Shown piece after piece: positions 29,360 to 37,783 of a stretch of DNA of 64,000 nt (positions are counted from its first letter, which is position 1; every line of letters begins with the position of its first letter). The notes beneath the pieces were generated by a model. That model was not told the DNA's origin. It was given only the letters and a program-made list of their open reading frames with translations, and searched no databases. The position numbers were made by a program, and so were the translations under genes. Origin of the DNA: Streptomyces sp. NBC_01476. GTDB taxonomy: Bacteria; Actinomycetota; Actinomycetes; Streptomycetales; Streptomycetaceae. Location of the stretch: positions 2,555,501 through 2,619,500 of the forward strand of contig NZ_CP109446.1 in NCBI RefSeq assembly GCF_036227265.1. The letters run 5' to 3'.

Positions 29360-29960
29360 TACTCCGGTCCCCACGGTCCACCGTCCCGCCGGAGGCCGTC
29401 GTCTCGTCCGTCTCCTGCGGAGCCAGGCCCGGCGGCCCGGCGCGACCGGCTCGCACGCGTGGGCCCGTTCCCCACGGTTCGCTCGGTTCGCCGCCCCGCC
29501 GGAGGCCGTCGTCTCCTGCGAAGCCGGGCCCGGCCGCCCCGGCGCCGGCCCGCACGCGCAGGCCCGGCCCCCACCGTCCGCCGCCCCGCCGGAGCCCGTC
29601 GTCTCCTCCGTCTCCTGCGGAGCCAGGCCCGGCGGCCCGGCGCGACCGGCTCGCACGCGGCACCGGCCCGCACGCGCGGGCCCGTTCCCCACGGTTCGCT
29701 CGGTTCGCCGCCCCACCGGAGGCCGTCGTCTCCCGCGGAGCCAGGCCCGGCCGCCCCGCGCGCGGCACCGGCCCGCACGCGCGGGCCCGTTCCCCACGGT
29801 TCGCTCGGTTCGCCGCCCCACCGGAGGCCGTCGTCTCCTGCGGAGCCAGGCCCGGCGGCCCGGCGCGACCGGCCCGCGCGCGGCACCGGCCCGCACGCGC
29901 GGGCCCGTTCCCCACGGCCCCCACGGTCCGCCGCCCCGGCGCGACCGGCCGGCGCGCGCG
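29360..29960. repeat. Degenerate tandem repeats between proB and galU
   Basis: About five copies of a 90-127-base GC-rich unit. Each contains a ggaggccgtcgtctcc block (near 29391, 29501, 29591, 29718 and 29823), followed by a gagccaggcccggc block and a cccgttccccacggttcgc block. All frames are open through the repeats because of composition, but the translations are Pro/Arg/Ala strings with no domain. The stretch 29280-30068 holds no gene; the galU promoter probably lies in its last 100 bases. Confidence 0.75.
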
Positions 29961-30068
29961 GGACCGGCCCGGCGCGGCCCTGGAGGGGGATTCGCCAGCG
30001 CTGAGGGGGCACGATAGCGTCCAGGCGACCGTCACCAGGCCCGCTTCTTCCGCCCCGCGAGGATTCCC

Positions 30069-30977
30069 ATGTCACCACATCCCCACCCCGTAACGAAGGC
30101 TGTCATTCCGGCGGCGGGTCTGGGGACCCGGTTCCTGCCGGCGACGAAGGCGACGCCGAAGGAGATGCTGCCGGTCGTGGACAAACCCGCGATCCAGTAC
30201 GTCGTCGAGGAAGCCGTCGCCGCGGGCCTGTCCGACGTCCTGATGATCACCGGCCGCAACAAACGCCCCCTGGAAGACCACTTCGACCGCAACTACGAAC
30301 TCGAAGAAGCCCTCACCCGCAAAGGCGACGCCTCCCGCCTGGCCCGCGTCCGCGAATCCTCCGACCTCGCCACCATGCACTACGTCCGCCAGGGCGCCCC
30401 CCAAGGCCTCGGCCACGCCGTCCTGTGCGCCGAACCCCACGTCGGCGACCAGCCCTTCGCCGTCCTCCTCGGCGACGACCTCATCGACCCCCGCGACCCC
30501 CTCCTCGCCCGCATGATCACCATCCAGCAACAGCACGGCGGCAGCGTCATCGCCCTGATGGAAGTCGACCCCGAACAAATCCACCTCTACGGCTCCGCCG
30601 CGATACTCCCCACCCCCGACCCCGACGTCGTCCGCGTCACCGGACTCGTCGAAAAACCCGAACCCGCCCAGGCCCCCTCCCACTACGCCGTCATCGGCCG
30701 CTACGTCCTGGACCCCGCCGTCTTCGACGTCCTGCGCAAAACCCAGCCCGGCCGCGGCGACGAAATCCAGCTCACCGACGCCCTGCGCGAACTCGCCGAA
30801 CGCGACGACACCGGCGGCCCCGTCCACGGCGTCGTCTTCACCGGCCGCCGCTACGACACCGGCGACCGCGGCGACTACCTGCGCGCCATCGTCCGCCTCG
30901 CATGCGAACGCGAAGACCTCGGCCCCGACTTCCGCACCTGGCTCCACACCTACGTCACCGAAGAGATGCAGGACTGA
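30069..30977 (+). CDS. galU: UTP-glucose-1-phosphate uridylyltransferase
   Basis: 302 residues. GalU signature AVIPAAGLGTRFLPATKATPKEM at the N-terminus, a VDKPAIQYVVEEA block, FAVLLGDDLID with the metal-binding Asp, and GLVEKP with the catalytic lysine. Makes UDP-glucose for cell-surface glycans. Codon use is odd: codons 1-35 end mostly in G or C as in neighbours, while the rest strongly prefers C- and A-ending codons (GAA, AAA, CCC, CTC). It converges with galE, ten bases apart, and together they supply UDP-glucose and UDP-galactose for the cluster downstream. Confidence 0.95.
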   Translation: MSPHPHPVTKAVIPAAGLGTRFLPATKATPKEMLPVVDKPAIQYVVEEAVAAGLSDVLMITGRNKRPLEDHFDRNYELEEALTRKGDASRLARVRESSDLATMHYVRQGAPQGLGHAVLCAEPHVGDQPFAVLLGDDLIDPRDPLLARMITIQQQHGGSVIALMEVDPEQIHLYGSAAILPTPDPDVVRVTGLVEKPEPAQAPSHYAVIGRYVLDPAVFDVLRKTQPGRGDEIQLTDALRELAERDDTGGPVHGVVFTGRRYDTGDRGDYLRAIVRLACEREDLGPDFRTWLHTYVTEEMQD

Positions 30978-30987
30978 GTGGCACCGC

Positions 30988-31953
30988 TCAGTGGCGGTGC
31001 CGCCACCCGGCCCAGGCGGACGCCACCATCTCCTCCAGGTCGTACCGCGCGCTCCAGCCCAGTTCCTCTCCGATCAGGCGGGCGGAGGCGACCACCCGGG
31101 CCGGGTCGCCGGGGCGGCGGGCGACGACCTCGGGCACGATGTCGGTGCGGCCGGTGACCTTCCGGATCGTCTCGATCACCTCGGCCACCGAAACCCCCTC
31201 GCCCCGGCCGATGTTCAGCGTCAGCCGGGCGTCCGGGTCGGCCACCAGGCGGCGGGCGGCGGCCAGATGGGCCGAGGCCACGTCCGCGATGTGGATGTAG
31301 TCACGGACGCAGGTGCCGTCCGGCGTCGGGTAGTCGTCACCGAAGATCAGCGGGGCCCGCCCGGACTCGACGCGCTCGAAGACCATCGGGATCAGGTTGA
31401 AGACCCCGGGGTCGCCGAGTTCCGGCACCGCCGCACCGGCCACGTTGAAGTAGCGCAGCGCCGCTGTCGCCATGCCGTGCGCCCGGCCGGCCGCCGCCAC
31501 CAGCCACTCGCCGGCCAGTTTGGTCTCGCCGTAGGGGCTCATCGGCAGGCACGGGGTCTGCTCGGTGACCAGGTCGACGTCCGGCATCCCGTAGACCGAG
31601 GCGGACGAGGAGAACAGGAAGCGTTCGACGCCGGTGGCGGCCGCGGCCTCCAGGACGGTGCGCAGGCCCTCGACGTTCTCCCGGTAGTAGTGCAGCGGCC
31701 GCTCCACCGACTCGCCGACCTGCTTCTTCGCGGCGATGTGCAGTACGCCGGTGACCTCGTGCCGGCGGAGCACCCCGGTCACGAACGGCAGGTCGAGGAT
31801 CGTCCCCCGCTCCAGCGGGACGCCCGCGGGGAGCCGGCCGGGGTCACCGGTGGAGAGGTCGTCGAGCACGACAATCCGCTCTCCGCCGTCGACCAGTTCC
31901 CGCACCACATGAGAACCGATGTATCCCGCACCGCCGGTGATCAACCACGTCAT
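30988..31953 (-). CDS. galE: UDP-glucose 4-epimerase
   Basis: 321 residues. Extended short-chain dehydrogenase: NAD-binding GGAGYIG (7-13), the catalytic serine region SSSASVYG, and the YxxxK motif with Y141 and K145. Interconverts UDP-glucose and UDP-galactose. The ATG at 31951-31953 opens with MTWLITGGAGY, the expected start; the upstream in-frame extension is not conserved in type. Divergent from the large glycosyltransferase gene at 32118, with a 165-base gap for promoters. Confidence 0.94.
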   Translation of the reverse strand: MTWLITGGAGYIGSHVVRELVDGGERIVVLDDLSTGDPGRLPAGVPLERGTILDLPFVTGVLRRHEVTGVLHIAAKKQVGESVERPLHYYRENVEGLRTVLEAAAATGVERFLFSSSASVYGMPDVDLVTEQTPCLPMSPYGETKLAGEWLVAAAGRAHGMATAALRYFNVAGAAVPELGDPGVFNLIPMVFERVESGRAPLIFGDDYPTPDGTCVRDYIHIADVASAHLAAARRLVADPDARLTLNIGRGEGVSVAEVIETIRKVTGRTDIVPEVVARRPGDPARVVASARLIGEELGWSARYDLEEMVASAWAGWRHRH

Positions 31954-32117
31954 GGCCGCCATCGTACCGAAGGCCGCGTACGCCCCCTTCGGCATCTCCC
32001 GGCGTCGCGCACAGGTCCGAACCTTTGAACGATCCGTGACCGCTCGCTGAACAGCCGGTGACGCCGGTGGGTTAGGCTGTGGAACTGCGAAGACCGTATT
32101 TCCGACCAGAGGTGGCT

Positions 32118-35024
32118 GTGTCAAGAATGACCATCGCGGCTCAGGAGATGACCGGAAAGACACCGGACATCAGCGTTGTCGTCATTGTGTACAACGACGC
32201 CGCGCGACTACCGACAGCCGTTGATTCCGTTCTCGAACAGTCGCTGCGCAATGTCGAGGTCGTCATCGCCGACGACTGCTCCACCGACGCCTCCTACGAG
32301 GTCGCCCAGCGGCTGGCGGCCCGCCACCCCGGCCGGGTGCGGGCGATCCGCCTGCCGGAGAACAGCGGCGGTTGCGGCGAACCCCGCAACCAGGGCATCA
32401 AGGTGGCCCGCGGCCGCTATGTGATGTTCCTGGACAGTGACGACATCCTGGACCCGCACGCCTGCCGCAACATGCTGGAGGCGGCCGACCGCACCAGCGC
32501 CGACCTGGTCTCCGGCAAATGCGTACGGGTGCATGTGGACAGCCGCCACAACAAGCGCGCCGAATGGTATCCGTGGCTTTACCGGACCACCCGGACGATG
32601 GAAAGCATCGCCGAACTCCCCGATCTCTTCGTCTTCGACACCCTCTCCACGAACAAGTGCTATCGCCGGGAATTCCTGATCGAAAAGGACCTCACCTTTC
32701 CGCGCGGTATCCATTACGAGGATCTGCTCTTCTCGGCGCAGGCCTATCTGGCCGCCGAGCGGATCACCCTGATTCCGCAGACGGTCTACCACTGGAATGT
32801 GGTGGAGAAGACCGCGGTGAAGTCGATCAGCAACCGGCGCCACGAGATCAACAACTTCGCGGACCGGCTGGAGATCCACCGCCGGGTGGACGCGATCCTG
32901 GAGCGGCGCGGCCTGGACGCGCTGCGGTTCCACAAGGACGTCAAGTTCCTCAAGCACGACCTGGTGCTCTACCTGCGTGACCTGCCGTTCCTCGACGACG
33001 AGTACCGCCACCGCTTCGCCGCGATGGCCAACGGCTACACCCGGGACTTCCCGCAGCGGGCATTCGACGAACTGGACCCGATCCACGCGATCTGCGCCTA
33101 CCTGCTGCTCCAGGAGGACTGGCGGAATCTGATGCCCGCCATCGACACCCTGATCAACCGCAGCAAGGTGTCGTCGCCGCTGGTCGAGCGGGACGGCCGG
33201 GTCTACTGGTGCGCCGATCACCTGGACGACCCGCGGGCCCGGGCCATACTGGATGTCACCGACCGCAATTACCACGGTCAGCAGCTGAACTCCCTGTCCC
33301 TGCGCGATGAGTTGACCGGTTACCACGAGGACGCCTCGGGCGTGGTGCTGGACGGCCGGGTGGTCAATCCGCTGGGTATCGTGCCGGCCACCGCGAAGAT
33401 CAAGGCCGAGCTGGAGTTCAAGGCCCGCCGCCGCAGCCTGCGCACCTACCGGGTACCGGTGCAGCGGCTGAGCCACGACGGCGAGTTCATCAGCTGGCAC
33501 GCCGAGGTCGGGCTGCGCAAGCTGCTGCGTCCGCTGGGCGTCCTGGACGAGGTGTGGGACATCCGGCTGCGGCTGACCGCGGACGGCAGGACCACCGCGG
33601 GGAAGATCACCGCGGGCAACACCGACCTGGAGAACGCCGGCGCCATCGAGGTCCGCCCGCTGCTCACCCGGGCCACCGCCGACCGGCTCAAGCCCGAGGT
33701 CTCCTCGCGCGGCCATCTGGCCTTCGTGCTGGCCCAGCACGGCAGGACCGCCAAGACCGGCCGGGCCCTGGTGGACCGCAATCTGCGCGGCCGCCCGGCC
33801 GGCGTCGCCAAGTCGGCGCTGCGCAAGGCCCGCAGCGCCCGCCGGCGGCTGGACTCGGGGCTGCGCAAGATCCAGGGCTACCACCAGATGGTCAAGGTGC
33901 TGCCGGTCCGCAAGGGCACCGTCGTCTTCGAGAGCCACCTGGGCAAGCAGTACAGCGACAGCCCGCGGGCGATCTACGAGGAGCTGCGCCGCCGCGGCAC
34001 GCCCATCCACGCCATCTGGTCCTACGACGGCAAGACCCCGCCGGCCGGCTTCCCCGAGGAGGCGGAGCTCGTCCAGCGCTGGTCGTGGAGGTACGTACGG
34101 GCGCTGGCCCAGGCCGAGTTCTGGATCGACAACCAGGGTTACCCGCTGAAGTTCGGCAAGCGGCCGGAGACCACGTACATCCAGACCTGGCACGGCTCGG
34201 CGCTGAAGCGGATGGGCTTCGACGAGCCGCACTACCGGATCATGTCGGAGAGCGACCAGCAGGACTACCAGCGGGCGCTGGACCGCTTCGACCACTTCCT
34301 GGTGCGCTCCGAGCACGACGTACGGACCCTGGCGCGTGCCTACCGGCTCCCCGACGAGAAGCTGCTGCGCTTCGGCTACCCCCGCAACGACGCCCTGGTG
34401 AAGGGGCGGACCGCCGCCGAGCGGTCGCCGGAAGTGGCGGCGCTCGCCGAGGAGTTGAAGCTGCGGCCGGATCTCCCGGTGGTGCTGTACGCGCCGACCT
34501 TCCGGGCCGCCGCCGACGGCAAGGTGCAGGCGTTCGAAGCGCCCTTCGACGTCGAGGAGTTCGCCGACCGGTTCGGGGACTCGTTCACCTTGCTGGTGCG
34601 CTCGCACTACCTGAACAAGGTGACGCTGCCGCCGTCGGTCGCCGGCCGGATGATCGACGTGACCTCGGTGCCGGACATCACCCCGCTGCTGCTGCTCTCC
34701 GACGCGCTGATCACCGACTACAGCTCGGTGATGTTCGACTACGCGCTGCTGGAGCGGCCGCTGATCTTCTACGCCTACGACTGGGAGGAGTACGCGCACG
34801 ACATCCGCGGCACGTACTTCAACCTGCTCGAAGAGGCACCGGGCCCGGTGGCGAGGACCCAGCAGGAGCTCTTCGCCACGCTCACCGATCTGGACGCCGT
34901 ACGCGACAAGTACGGCGACCAGGTGAAGGACTTCGTGGCCAGGTACGGGGAGTACGACCGCGGCGACGCCGCCGCCCGGATCGCGGACCGCTTCTTCGGT
35001 CCGGCAGGGGGGACCACCCGATGA
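32118..35024 (+). CDS. Bifunctional GT2 glycosyltransferase / CDP-glycerol glycerophosphotransferase (TagF-like)
   Basis: 968 residues. Residues ~15-260 are a GT2 domain: ISVVVIVYNDA, a DDCSTD site, NSGGCGEPRNQGI, FLDSDD (the DXD-type metal site) and HYEDLLF. A middle beta-rich segment follows (~400-560). Residues ~590-960 form a TagF-like glycerophosphotransferase domain with IQTWHGSALKRMGFD, GYPRNDALVKG and LITDYSSVMFDYALLERPLIFY. Probably polymerises a teichoic-acid-like chain of sugar and polyol phosphate. The GTG at 32118-32120 follows a GAGG site. Its stop overlaps the next ATG as ATGA, coupling it to the GT4 gene. Confidence 0.9.
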   Translation: MSRMTIAAQEMTGKTPDISVVVIVYNDAARLPTAVDSVLEQSLRNVEVVIADDCSTDASYEVAQRLAARHPGRVRAIRLPENSGGCGEPRNQGIKVARGRYVMFLDSDDILDPHACRNMLEAADRTSADLVSGKCVRVHVDSRHNKRAEWYPWLYRTTRTMESIAELPDLFVFDTLSTNKCYRREFLIEKDLTFPRGIHYEDLLFSAQAYLAAERITLIPQTVYHWNVVEKTAVKSISNRRHEINNFADRLEIHRRVDAILERRGLDALRFHKDVKFLKHDLVLYLRDLPFLDDEYRHRFAAMANGYTRDFPQRAFDELDPIHAICAYLLLQEDWRNLMPAIDTLINRSKVSSPLVERDGRVYWCADHLDDPRARAILDVTDRNYHGQQLNSLSLRDELTGYHEDASGVVLDGRVVNPLGIVPATAKIKAELEFKARRRSLRTYRVPVQRLSHDGEFISWHAEVGLRKLLRPLGVLDEVWDIRLRLTADGRTTAGKITAGNTDLENAGAIEVRPLLTRATADRLKPEVSSRGHLAFVLAQHGRTAKTGRALVDRNLRGRPAGVAKSALRKARSARRRLDSGLRKIQGYHQMVKVLPVRKGTVVFESHLGKQYSDSPRAIYEELRRRGTPIHAIWSYDGKTPPAGFPEEAELVQRWSWRYVRALAQAEFWIDNQGYPLKFGKRPETTYIQTWHGSALKRMGFDEPHYRIMSESDQQDYQRALDRFDHFLVRSEHDVRTLARAYRLPDEKLLRFGYPRNDALVKGRTAAERSPEVAALAEELKLRPDLPVVLYAPTFRAAADGKVQAFEAPFDVEEFADRFGDSFTLLVRSHYLNKVTLPPSVAGRMIDVTSVPDITPLLLLSDALITDYSSVMFDYALLERPLIFYAYDWEEYAHDIRGTYFNLLEEAPGPVARTQQELFATLTDLDAVRDKYGDQVKDFVARYGEYDRGDAAARIADRFFGPAGGTTR

Positions 35025-36199
35025 CGCAGCTGACACAGCCCGCACCGCAGGCTGCCGCCCCGCGGGAGATCTTCTTCGTCGCCAACGAGGTCAACGAGCT
35101 GGGCGGAGTCGCCCGCTGGCAGGCCCAGATGGCGGGGCTGTTCGCCGCCCGCGGCCACAAGGTGACGGTGATCGGCATCGCCCCGCCCGAGGTGCCGATG
35201 GACCTCGGCGACCACCCGCCGTTCGACACCGTGACGCTGTACGAGGTCAGGCCGCCGGGCCGGTGGCGGCCCAGGGGCCCGCTGGACCGGGTCAACCTTC
35301 CCGCGCGCCGCCGGGAGGCGGCCCGCGAGAAGGGTGTCGCGCGCACCGCGGCGAAGCTCTCCGCGCTCTTCCGGGCGGCCGGACCCGGCGCCGTGATCAT
35401 CGTCACCCAGGTGTGGGCGATGGAGTGGGTGGCGCTCGCCGACACCGCCGGGCACCCGGTGATCGGGATGAGCCACGAGTCGTACGAGTACTCGCGGCAG
35501 TCCTCGCGCTTCCAGCGGGTGGAGAAGTTCTACAAGGACGTGGACCGGCTGGTGCTGCTCACCCAGGAGGACGCCGATCTGTGGGCGGGCCGCGGGCTGA
35601 ACAACGTCGGCTTCATGCCCAACCCGCTGCCGATGATGCCCGAGGTGCCCTCGCCGCGCACCGAGAAGGTGGTGGCCAGCGTCGGCCGGCTCAGCCACCA
35701 GAAGGGCATCGACATGCTGCTCGACGCCTGGGCGGAGGCGGCCCCGCTGGCGCCCGGCTGGCGGCTGAAGATCTACGGCGCCGGTGAGCTGGAGGCGCCG
35801 CTGAAGGAGCAGTGCACCGCGCTGGGCCTGGACGACTCGGTCGAGTGGGCAGGGCAGACCGGCGACGTCCCCGGGGCGCTGCGGAGCGCCTCGGTCTTCG
35901 TCCAGTCCTCGCGCGGTGAGGGCTTTCCGCTGGCGCTGCTGGAGGCGATGGCCTGCGGGCTGCCGTGCGCGGCCTTCGACTGCGCGCCCGGCGTGCACGA
36001 GATCATCGACGACGGCGTGGACGGGCTGCTGGCCCGCCCCGGCAACACCTCGGAGCTGGCCCGCCGGCTGGTCCGGCTGATGAACGACGGGGAGGAGCGC
36101 GACCGGATGGGCGAACTCGCCCGGCGGAACGTGCAGCGCTACACCCCGGAGTCCATCACCCAGCGCTGGGAAGACCTCTTCGCCTTCCTGGAACGCTGA
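35021..36199 (+). CDS. GT4 family glycosyltransferase
   Basis: 392 residues. GT-B fold: FVANEVNELGGVARWQAQMAGLFAARGH at the N-terminus, VGRLSHQKGIDMLLDAW at the domain junction, and the C-terminal donor site SSRGEGFPLALLEAMACGLP with E-x7-E spacing. Retaining cytoplasmic transferase that probably adds a sugar to the polymer built by the preceding enzyme. Start overlaps the upstream stop by four bases (ATGA). The genes that follow are on the opposite strand. Confidence 0.92.
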   Translation: MTQLTQPAPQAAAPREIFFVANEVNELGGVARWQAQMAGLFAARGHKVTVIGIAPPEVPMDLGDHPPFDTVTLYEVRPPGRWRPRGPLDRVNLPARRREAAREKGVARTAAKLSALFRAAGPGAVIIVTQVWAMEWVALADTAGHPVIGMSHESYEYSRQSSRFQRVEKFYKDVDRLVLLTQEDADLWAGRGLNNVGFMPNPLPMMPEVPSPRTEKVVASVGRLSHQKGIDMLLDAWAEAAPLAPGWRLKIYGAGELEAPLKEQCTALGLDDSVEWAGQTGDVPGALRSASVFVQSSRGEGFPLALLEAMACGLPCAAFDCAPGVHEIIDDGVDGLLARPGNTSELARRLVRLMNDGEERDRMGELARRNVQRYTPESITQRWEDLFAFLER

Positions 36200-36229
36200 C
36201 CCGGGTGACCTGGGCCGGACACCCGCGTA

Positions 36230-37504
36230 CTAGCTGTTCGCGGGTGCCGGCTCGGTCGCCGGTTCGTTCAGCGGCTCATTCAGGGACTCGTTCACCGGTT
36301 CCTTCACCGGTACGGGCCCGGCCGGTTCCGGTGCGGTGCGGGCGGCGGGGACCGGTCCTCCGGTCGCCTGCTTCGGCGCCAGCCACCCCCTCGGGGTCCG
36401 CCGGCGCCACCACTTCTCGGCCGGCTCCTCCACGAACTGGTAGAGCAGCCACGCCAGGGCGTTGGCGACCGCGCCCACCGCCAGCAGATACAGCAGCGCG
36501 TAGTTGTTGTCCGGCATCCGCCCCCACAGGTAGGTGGCGATCCGGCTCAGCGAGTGGTGGACCAGGTAGAAGCAGTACGACCACGCGCCGAGCAGCACCA
36601 GCGGACGGGTGTTGAGCACCCCGCGCAGCCCCCGTACCTCCCGCTGCACGAAGGCCAGGATGATCAGCACCGACAGGATCGCGATGGCCGGCCGCAGGGT
36701 GTAGTCCAGCTGCTCGGCCACGCCCGCCGTGAAGTTCTCCCGGCCCTGGTAGTACAGGCCCACATAGGCCGCCAGCAGCAGCACCGGAACGATCGGCCGC
36801 AGCGGCAGCCGCCAGCCGCGCCTGACGGCCAGCGCCACCGTCATACCGAGCAGGAACTCCGGCAGGTAGACCACCGGCAGCCGCATGATCCAGGCGGCGG
36901 TGGCCGGGGCCGCGGTGTTGACGGAGATCCAGTCGGTCAGCCACATGCCCACCAGGCCGAGCGCGGTGGCGGTCACGAGCCAGCGGGTCCTGCACTTCGC
37001 GGCGATCCGGCCCAGCAGCGGGAAGAGCGCGTAGAAGAGCAGTTCGACGCTGAGCGTCCAGGTGACCTCGTTCCCCGGCAGGGTCGGGGTGACGTGCGGG
37101 GCCCAGGTCTGGACGAGGAAGACCGACTGGATCAGGCTCGGCCAGTCGATCGTGAGGTCGGCCATGATGTAGTACGCCTGGATCGCCAGCAGCAGGGCCA
37201 CCAGATGGGCCGGCCAGATGCGGCCGACGCGGCGCCAGTAGAAGACCCCCGGGCTCTCGTGCGGCTTGAAGACCCACATCAGCAGGAAGCCGGAGAGCAC
37301 GAAGAAGAAGCTGACGCCCTGACCGCCGATCATCGAGTACGGGAAGATGACCGGCGCCCGCGCGAATCCGGTGCCGCCGCCGTTGCCGGTGAAGTGGAAG
37401 GTGAAGACCGCGAAGGCGGCGAAGAAGCGCAGACTCGTCAGGGAGTCGAGGCGCTTGGGCAGGGAGTGCGGGATCACTTCTGTCCGTATGCCTCGTATCG
37501 CCAT
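36230..37504 (-). CDS. Acyltransferase 3 family membrane protein
   Basis: 424 residues with about ten transmembrane helices. The N-terminal block LTSLRFFAAFAVFTFHFTGN carries the family's R and H residues. GVSFFFVLSGFLLMW, a YWRRVGRIWPAH motif and an EVTWTLSVELLFYALFP block complete the signature. Such proteins move acyl groups onto exported sugars or polymers. The C-terminal 60 residues are a Pro/Glu tail with short NEP repeats. ATG at 37502-37504. It is the downstream gene of a minus-strand pair with the GT2 gene at 37784-39367 and probably decorates the same surface polymer. Confidence 0.9.
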   Translation of the reverse strand: MAIRGIRTEVIPHSLPKRLDSLTSLRFFAAFAVFTFHFTGNGGGTGFARAPVIFPYSMIGGQGVSFFFVLSGFLLMWVFKPHESPGVFYWRRVGRIWPAHLVALLLAIQAYYIMADLTIDWPSLIQSVFLVQTWAPHVTPTLPGNEVTWTLSVELLFYALFPLLGRIAAKCRTRWLVTATALGLVGMWLTDWISVNTAAPATAAWIMRLPVVYLPEFLLGMTVALAVRRGWRLPLRPIVPVLLLAAYVGLYYQGRENFTAGVAEQLDYTLRPAIAILSVLIILAFVQREVRGLRGVLNTRPLVLLGAWSYCFYLVHHSLSRIATYLWGRMPDNNYALLYLLAVGAVANALAWLLYQFVEEPAEKWWRRRTPRGWLAPKQATGGPVPAARTAPEPAGPVPVKEPVNESLNEPLNEPATEPAPANS

Positions 37505-37783
37505 GGTTACGCGGTCAGCCTTTTCGCAGGGTGTGTCGACAGATGGTCGGTGATCTTCCCCCCCGGAGCACGCTAGGCCAGCGGGCGCCCGGCTGTCCAG
37601 AATGGGCCGATTCCCTGTCCGCGGACTGTGGATCGGATCAGAAAAGGATGAAAATCCGGCGGAACGGACAGTTCGGCCGGAAGGAGCCGTCGGGCGGGCA
37701 ACAGGTGGGACGGCGGCAGATGGGCCGGGCCGGGGCGGGGCCTCGGGTGCGGGGTCGCCAGGGGGTGGGCCGGAGCGGTCATG

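Noticed and set aside
29360..29960. Possible CRISPR array or Pro/Arg-rich gene in the repeat region before galU
   Set aside because: Units are 90-127 bases with uneven spacing and no unique spacers, and no cas genes are nearby. Translations are compositional.
37617..37626. GTCCGCGGAC palindrome between the acyltransferase and GT2 genes
   Set aside because: A ten-base GC palindrome is expected by chance in this composition and has no supporting context.
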